NCBI GenBank assembly: GCA_017354895.1
Contig: CP071493.1
Span: 2,666,001-2,730,000 of the forward strand
DNA from: Podospora comata
Lineage: Eukaryota; Ascomycota; Sordariomycetes; Sordariales; Podosporaceae
Direction: 5' to 3'
DNA length: 64,000 nt
A model generated the notes under the pieces. The model was not told the origin of the DNA and made no database searches. It saw only the letters and a program-made list of their open reading frames with translations. Positions within the stretch are counted from its first letter, which is position 1. Every line of letters starts with the position of its first letter. Below are positions 58,882 through 64,000 of the stretch, piece by piece. The position numbers and the translations under genes are program-made.

Positions 58882-59761
58882 ATGTCACTGCTAAAACAGG
58901 CAGCCCTAGGTCTGCTCCTCACCTCTGCTTCCACAACCGCCCTGGAGTTCACCATAGCAGGCGGTCAAATCTTCACCCCGGGCCTGGCAGTCCTCAACTC
59001 ACCTCAACCAGGCACCCCATTAGGAGGCGGTTTGTCTCCCCCCCACCTTTTCTTCCTGACCCCCCGTTACTAACCCCCCCTGCCCAGATCTAATAGAAAT
59101 CTCCCTCGACATCACAACCAACGGCCGCCTCCCCCTCCCCCCTTACTCCCCAGACTCCCCCTCCCAAATCCACAACATCTCCATCTTTCTCTCCTCTTAC
59201 GCCACCGGTAAAAATTTCACCATCACAAACGGAACCGCCACATCCTCCAACTTCAACGAGAACGCCTCCCTGGGCAATATTCTGTTTCAGGAACCTGGCT
59301 CGACAGTCAAGCACGTCAAGTGGATCTGGCCCGACTGTCTTGTTGGCGACGGCCAGCCTCAGACACTCGACAGCGCGAGGGGGGCGTACAATGTGAGCAT
59401 CAGGCAGAGCTTTCGGTTGAACGGTGAGGATTTCTACACGGTGTTTGATGTGCCGATTTCGGTGACGAATCGGATTGGGGAGGAGGCGCCGAATGGGGTT
59501 GCTAGGCCGAGCTGTGAGGAATTGGAGAATGAGATGATGGAGTGGGAGGAGGTTAGGGAGGGGGCGGATGAGATGGGGGCTTTGTTTGCGCCGGGGGATG
59601 CGACGGTGCTGGAGACTAGTGGGGATGAGGATGGGGATGGGTTGGGGCCTGTGAGGCCTGGGGCTGGGAGTGGGAGTGGGTTGGGGAGTGGCGCAGGGGG
59701 GTTGAAGGTGGGATTGGGGTGGTTGGTTGGGTTGGGGTTGGGGGTTATAGTTTTGTTATAG
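58882..59761 (+). CDS. Secreted, probably GPI-anchored glycoprotein
   Basis: Two exons, 58882-59029 and 59088-59761, give 273 residues. The 58-bp intron (GTTTGT...CCCAG, branch TTACTAACC) joins GTPLGG to DLIEISLDITT. A signal peptide (MSLLKQAALGLLLTSASTTA) is followed by a beta-rich-looking domain of about 150 residues with several N-glycosylation sequons (NIS, NFT, NGT, NAS, NVS). An acidic stretch (about 180-230) and a Gly/Ser-rich linker (GAGSGSGLGSGAGG) come next, then a C-terminal hydrophobic segment (LGWLVGLGLGVIVLL), consistent with a GPI signal. There are very few cysteines. I do not recognise a named family. It is on the same strand as the Utp18 gene downstream. Confidence 0.82.
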
Positions 59762-60563
59762 GTGAGTGGTGATAACCTGGGGTTCAGGTAGGGGCGGGTT
59801 GTGATTTTTTTTGGTTATTTCTGGAGGCCTAATGGGGTTGTATATATAGTTGTGAGGAGATATGAAAGGAATATAATGAGATTGAAAAGATTGAGCGATG
59901 ACAGATACGTGGGGCGATAACACCAGGAAATTATATGGCCAAGTGCTCTGTGGTCGGGGCAACATATACCGCCTTCCTACAGATTCTTTCAAGACAGGCA
60001 AACATTAGCTCCCTTAGTGGTGTAGGTGGCATAGGCGGAACTGTATTCGTTCTTAGTACGCAAGGTACTTGTTCAGATCAAGTCTGAGTTGTTCTGTGAT
60101 GCCTTCTTTTTTTTTATATACTTCAGCCAAAGGCAAAAGCATAATGAAGCCTTGGTAGACAGAAGGGCTTCCAACCTGTTTTCTTGGCCACCTATCTTTT
60201 CAATTTATCATTGAGGCTACTGTAGCTAGGAAAATCAAAGTCCTCATCAAGGTATTTCATACGATAAATATACTTCTCTCACCAGCCCCCAACCTCATGT
60301 CCACAATGTCAAAGACCTGGCAAGTAACAAGGCTGACCGCCAAGCAAAACCTACCCCACTAAAAACTTACAAAGTGGACCCCCTTCCCACGCCAAACCTG
60401 CAAGGCTACGAAAAACTTCCCCAAGCAACAAAAAAAAAAAAAAAAAGTGATCGCAACTTGTGCAGTCGCATTCGCTGCAGGAAAGCTTCCTCCCAAGAAT
60501 CACACGCGATATCCCACCCATATTTCCACCAAAAAAAAAAAAAAAACCACCACACATTCCAAA
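59762..60563. other. Intergenic region upstream of utp18
   Basis: 802 bp with the 3' region of the glycoprotein gene and the utp18 promoter. Two pure A tracts (60429-60446 and 60531-60546) lie just upstream of the utp18 ATG, the second 18 bp before it. No gene is seen. Confidence 0.6.
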
Positions 60564-62468
60564 ATGTCCCGCCGACGCCAACAACAAAAAGAAGACCCCT
60601 CCTCCGAAGAGGAAGGCTCCTTCGCCCAATTCTCCAACGAGGAAGAAGAAGAAGAAGACGACATCTCCATGTCCGACGTCGCCTCCGATTCCAGCGGCTC
60701 CGACGACGATGAATCCGACCGCTCCCCACAACAAAAAGAAATCAACCTCGTCAAAGACTCCGACGAAGAAGACCTCGAGCGCCTCGTCCTGGGGACCAAA
60801 TCCGCCGACGACTTCCGCGCCAAGCTCTTCGCGGGTGATGACTTTCTCCTTCCGGACGTCACCGGTTCCAAGGCTCTTGTCTCTGTCGCGGCGGACAAGG
60901 AGGAGGACAATGATCAGTTCAAGAATGTGGACGATTCAATGCTTTTCATGGTTGACACCGTCGGTGGAGGGGAGGGTGTCATCGCGCATGCCGAGAAGAA
61001 GGCCGAAGAAGCGGTGGTTGACAAGCCTGCTTGGGAGGACAGTGATGATGAGAGGTTGACTGTTTCACTTGCTGGGGTGGGGAGGTTGAGGAAGTTGAGG
61101 GAGTTTGAGGGGGAGGATGTGGTTAATGGGACTGAGTATAGCCAAAGGTTGAGGGCGCAGTATATGAGGATGTACCCCGTCCCTGAGTGGGCGCGGCCGG
61201 CGGCGGAGAAGAAGACTAGACAGAGGAGGAGGTCTTCTGCTGCGGGTGGGTCGGACGAAAGTGGGCTTTCTGGGGAGGAGGCGGATAGTGATGAGGAGGG
61301 GGGGGATTACGAGGATGCCTTGCCTTTGGAGCAGTTTCTAAGGGATGTCAATGCTTTTGCTGAGGATGATGATACCAGGTTGTCCAAGAGGAGGAAGTTG
61401 CGCCCGGAGACGTTGGATATCCAGCGGACGAGGGATATTCCTGATACGCACAAGGCGGGGGTGAGCTGTTTGGCGTTTCACCCTAGGCATCCTATTCTGC
61501 TGAGCACGAGTGTCTCGTCGGTCATGTTTTTGCATCACGTTGATGCGGCGGCGTATCCGACGCCGAATCCGATGTTGACTTCAGTGCAGGTTAGGAGGAC
61601 TGACTTGAGGAGGGCGGCATTTTTGAGTGTGAAGGGGGAGGATGGGGAGGGGCAGGGGGAGGAGGTGGTGTTTGCTGGTAGGAGGAAGTATTTCCACAGC
61701 TGGAACTTGGCGACGGGTGCGGTGAAGAAGATCAGCAAGATTGCGGGGCATCAGAAGGAGCATAAGACTATGGAGAGGTTTAGGGCTAGTCCTTGTGGGA
61801 GGTGGATGGCGGTTGCGGCGAGTGATAAGAAGGGGGGCGGTATGCTGAATATTCTTAATGCGGCCACCATGCAGTGGGTTGCGCAGGCGAGGATTGATGG
61901 GAGGGGGGGTATTGCTGATTTCCAATGGTGGAGCAGTGGGGAGGGCTTGACGATTGCTGGAAGGGATGGGCAGGTTGCGGAGTGGAGCTTGGAGTCCAAG
62001 AGAACGGTGGGAGTGTGGAGGGATGAAGGGTCTATTGGCGGTACTGTCCTGGCGATGGGTGGCAGACATGGTCCCAGGGCGATTGGAGAGGATCGATGGG
62101 TTGCCGTTGGCAACAGCAGCGGGATCGTCAACATTTATGACCGGAACGAGCTGCTGGTTGCTGGCAAGGACAAGAAGGATGTGGAGATCAAGAAGCTTCC
62201 TACACCTGCGAGAGTACTCGAGCAGCTGACCACAGCCATCACCATTTTGTCCTTCTCGCCAGACGGACAGCTGATGGTCTTCGGAAGCAATCTCAAGAAG
62301 GATGCGCTGAGGTTGGTGCACCTTCCCAGCTGCACTGTCTACCGCAACTGGCCTACAGAGCAAACACCATTGGGTAGAATCTCCGCCGTTGCCTTCAGCG
62401 CCGATAGCAGCATTCTCGCCATTGGCAACGATGCCGGCAAGGTGCGGATGTGGGAGATCAGGGGTTAA
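60564..62468 (+). CDS. utp18: U3 snoRNP / SSU processome protein Utp18
   Basis: Nucleolar WD40 protein of the small-subunit processome, needed for early pre-rRNA cleavage. Single exon, 634 residues from the ATG at 60564; the open frame continues upstream but only through A-rich leader text. The N-terminal 130 residues are highly acidic/Ser-rich. Residues 127-131 read LFMVD, matching the arch-interacting motif (LFxhD) by which yeast Utp18 recruits the Mtr4-exosome. The middle has the family block LRAQYMRMYPVPEWARPA. From about 300 on a WD40 beta-propeller is visible (DTHKAGVSCLAFHPRHPILL, SPCGRWMAVAASD, ILSFSPDGQLMVFGSNLKKD, and final ISAVAFSADSSILAIGNDAG). Convergent with the next gene at 146 bp. 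Confidence 0.94.
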   Translation: MSRRRQQQKEDPSSEEEGSFAQFSNEEEEEEDDISMSDVASDSSGSDDDESDRSPQQKEINLVKDSDEEDLERLVLGTKSADDFRAKLFAGDDFLLPDVTGSKALVSVAADKEEDNDQFKNVDDSMLFMVDTVGGGEGVIAHAEKKAEEAVVDKPAWEDSDDERLTVSLAGVGRLRKLREFEGEDVVNGTEYSQRLRAQYMRMYPVPEWARPAAEKKTRQRRRSSAAGGSDESGLSGEEADSDEEGGDYEDALPLEQFLRDVNAFAEDDDTRLSKRRKLRPETLDIQRTRDIPDTHKAGVSCLAFHPRHPILLSTSVSSVMFLHHVDAAAYPTPNPMLTSVQVRRTDLRRAAFLSVKGEDGEGQGEEVVFAGRRKYFHSWNLATGAVKKISKIAGHQKEHKTMERFRASPCGRWMAVAASDKKGGGMLNILNAATMQWVAQARIDGRGGIADFQWWSSGEGLTIAGRDGQVAEWSLESKRTVGVWRDEGSIGGTVLAMGGRHGPRAIGEDRWVAVGNSSGIVNIYDRNELLVAGKDKKDVEIKKLPTPARVLEQLTTAITILSFSPDGQLMVFGSNLKKDALRLVHLPSCTVYRNWPTEQTPLGRISAVAFSADSSILAIGNDAGKVRMWEIRG

Positions 62469-62614
62469 TCAACATGTATGTCTAAAAGTGTCGGGACAAT
62501 AAGCGGTTAATAAAGTGGGTTAGAGGTAAATATCCAATGATTTCAGATACAACATGTCTTCCTCCTTGCCATATCCATCTCTTGTGCCCTCAGCTTTCCC
62601 CACAACCGATATCA

Positions 62615-63075
62615 TCACCCTCTTAATATGTCCCTCATCAAAGCCTTGACAGGTCTCAGCCCATTCTTGAACCATTTCTTGGGGTAGACTTTTCCCTCTT
62701 TCATGGTGTATTTGACGAGTTGATTGAGGCTGGCGAAGCGCTGCGGGTACACCTTGGGGTGTTCCCCAGTGAGGTTTTTCTCAATGCAGTCGACAAGGTC
62801 TTGGATGTTGATGAAGACGGTTTTTAAGAGCTATGTTTTTCGTTTTCAGTATCGGTGGTGATATGGCAGGTGAGTCAGGTAGGTACCTTTCGGCATTTAG
62901 TTTTGCTGCACAGGTCAAAGGTTTTGAGCTCATTCTCGCGGAAGATGTCGGAACAGAGACGCTGCCAGTCTTGGAGGTTCCCTGCGCCGAAGTATTCGTC
63001 GAATCTAGCAACGATGGCGGGGGGTTGGTCCTGGTCTTTGGTGTTTTTGTGTCTGTTTCTGTTTTTGCGGACCAT
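62615..63075 (-). CDS. Small uncharacterised fungal protein, 134 residues
   Basis: Two exons, 63075-62887 and 62830-62615, give 134 residues; the 56-bp intron (donor GTACCT, acceptor CATAG) joins SKTKCRK to LLKTVFINIQDLVD and keeps frame. After a basic N-terminus (MVRKNRNRHKNTKD), blocks such as ARFDEYFGAGNLQDWQRLC, CRKLLKTVFINIQDLVD and YTMKEGKVYPKKWFKNG resemble a family of short Pezizomycotina proteins of unknown function that I recall with the pattern WQRLC...QC+KAL...VNI.DL. There is no signal peptide or membrane segment. Probably a small helical cytosolic protein; function unknown. Confidence 0.75.
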
Positions 63076-63594
63076 GTTGTCACTGCTGGAGGGTGTCTGC
63101 CGGGAAGGGGGTTGGATGGCTTCCGTAGTAGGAAGTCCGTTAATGCTAGTAGGGCTCTACCAACCGAGAAGCTTGTGATGTTTAGAATCTAGCGGACTCC
63201 ATAGCTGAGGTTTGAGTCCTCGAGTGAAAGGGAGAGGTGAAAACGTCGGACCCAAACATGCAAACGGACGTTTCATTTCGCGGGAACGCATAGAGTTGGG
63301 CATCTTTTTGATCCCGCTGCAAAAAGGGAGCTTACATGATGGGGTAGGGGGTTTCTTCTTGGTTTGCCATAGCCAGGATAGAGGTAGGTGTTTTGTAGTA
63401 GGGAAAATGAGTGATAACATTTTTCAAGTGTTGAACTTGAAGTCTCAAAAAACTACCTGGTAGTAGATATTATTTCCACCAGGGGAAAATCCTCCGGTAC
63501 TGAGCAATTTCATCCATCTCTTCCACCGGCTCTCGCCTCTGTATCAATTTCTCGCCAAACACCTTTTTAGACCGTCACCTTGTTCAAGATGATC
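63076..63594. other. Intergenic region
   Basis: 519 bp between two minus-strand genes, holding the promoter of the 134-residue protein gene and the 3' region of the small secreted protein gene. No supported gene or repeat. Confidence 0.55.
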
Positions 63595-63960
63595 TTAGCT
63601 GCAATAATCGCTATTACCAGAACCGGCATCCACACAAGTACCAGGTGCATTGCAGCTCTCAATAAACGTGAGGTAGTCTCCGCTTGTACAATGAAAGAGG
63701 ACATTGTCCACGCTGTTGGCAGTGAGCCAGTCGGGTCTACCGCTGCAATCGTCGATGATATTGTCACGGGACCAGCCTGAAGTCTCTTATTAGCAGAACA
63801 TTGCACAGGAGGATGGGTCGGGAGGCATACCCATGTTGAGAAGAGTGTGACCGCAGTAATTCAGACCTTCGGTGCAGCCGTACAGTGCAGAGGCTGGGGC
63901 GGGAGCCGGTGAGGCTGTGGCCAGTGTGGCCAGCATGGAGAGGGTGAGGATGAAGTTCAT
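63595..63960 (-). CDS. Small secreted cysteine-rich protein
   Basis: Two exons, 63960-63831 and 63776-63595, give 103 residues. The 54-bp intron (GTATGC...TTCAG) joins YCGHTLLNMG to GWSRDNIIDDC. A signal peptide (MNFILTLSMLATLATASP) and an Ala/Pro spacer are followed by about seven cysteines in the mature part (YGCTEGLNYCGHTLL, DDCSGR, LFHCTSGDY, ESCNAPGTCVDAG, SDYCS). The pattern YCG.TLL ... CVDGGSG..DYC is one I recall from small secreted proteins of plant-associated and saprobic ascomycetes, some predicted as effectors. A Met eight codons upstream exists, but the chosen start gives the better signal peptide. Function unknown. Confidence 0.82.
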
Positions 63961-64000
63961 GATGTTTGAGTAATGTTTGATCATGAAAACCTGATGGTTG

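Overview
The window is a stretch of nuclear chromosome from a filamentous ascomycete, most likely a sordariomycete and perhaps in the Sordariales. The grounds are: short introns (49-130 bp) with GTRNGY-type donors and CTNAC-like branch points; C-ending codon preference in the genes; and Pezizomycotina-type proteins such as PalF, HxB Moco sulfurase, a PsuG-PsuK fusion and a wax-synthase-like MBOAT enzyme. I found 22 protein genes on both strands. Exon joins were worked out by hand from reading frame, donor, branch and acceptor signals and family conservation. I saw no rRNA, no convincing tRNA, no CRISPR array and no recognisable transposon or virus-like element.

Layout. 1-2867 has no gene. 2868-8906 (-) is a very long DH-BAR-SH3 Rho exchange factor. 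11048-14955 (+) is telomerase reverse transcriptase in eight exons. 15210-16853 (-) is a membrane acyltransferase and 17460-20001 (-) is molybdenum cofactor sulfurase, divergent from the replication licensing factor Cdc6 (20698-22754, +). Methylmalonate-semialdehyde dehydrogenase (23259-25082, -) and calnexin (25935-27817, -) follow. Next are the methionine-salvage dehydratase Mde1 (29276-30228, +), an Asn-rich GPI-type wall protein (30534-31302, -), a short-chain dehydrogenase (33685-34467, -), the GINS subunit Sld5 (34872-35617, -), a Cys-rich single-pass membrane protein (36632-38370, +), the pH-signalling arrestin PalF (39698-42279, -) and an F-box protein (44449-46497, +). The last part holds a phenol-2-monooxygenase-like flavoprotein (47127-49326, -), a gene-poor stretch with one small ORF (51795-52049, -), a second short-chain dehydrogenase (53480-54674, -), a pseudouridine glycosidase-kinase fusion (55333-57784, -), a secreted glycoprotein (58882-59761, +), ribosome-biogenesis factor Utp18 (60564-62468, +), a small conserved-looking protein (62615-63075, -) and a small secreted Cys-rich protein (63595-63960, -).

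How the genes relate. Most are independent housekeeping genes and I see no metabolic cluster. Three act in chromosome duplication (TERT, Cdc6, Sld5), but they are interleaved with unrelated genes and the grouping is probably chance. The points most worth a second look are: a GC-AG intron exactly at the glycosidase/kinase junction of the pseudouridine fusion, whose retention would give a stand-alone glycosidase; a second GC-AG intron in the phenol hydroxylase; a stop-free 81-bp intron in TERT; a 132-bp hairpin with tRNA-like boxes at 43882-44013; and a Cys-rich receptor-like membrane protein I could not place in a family.
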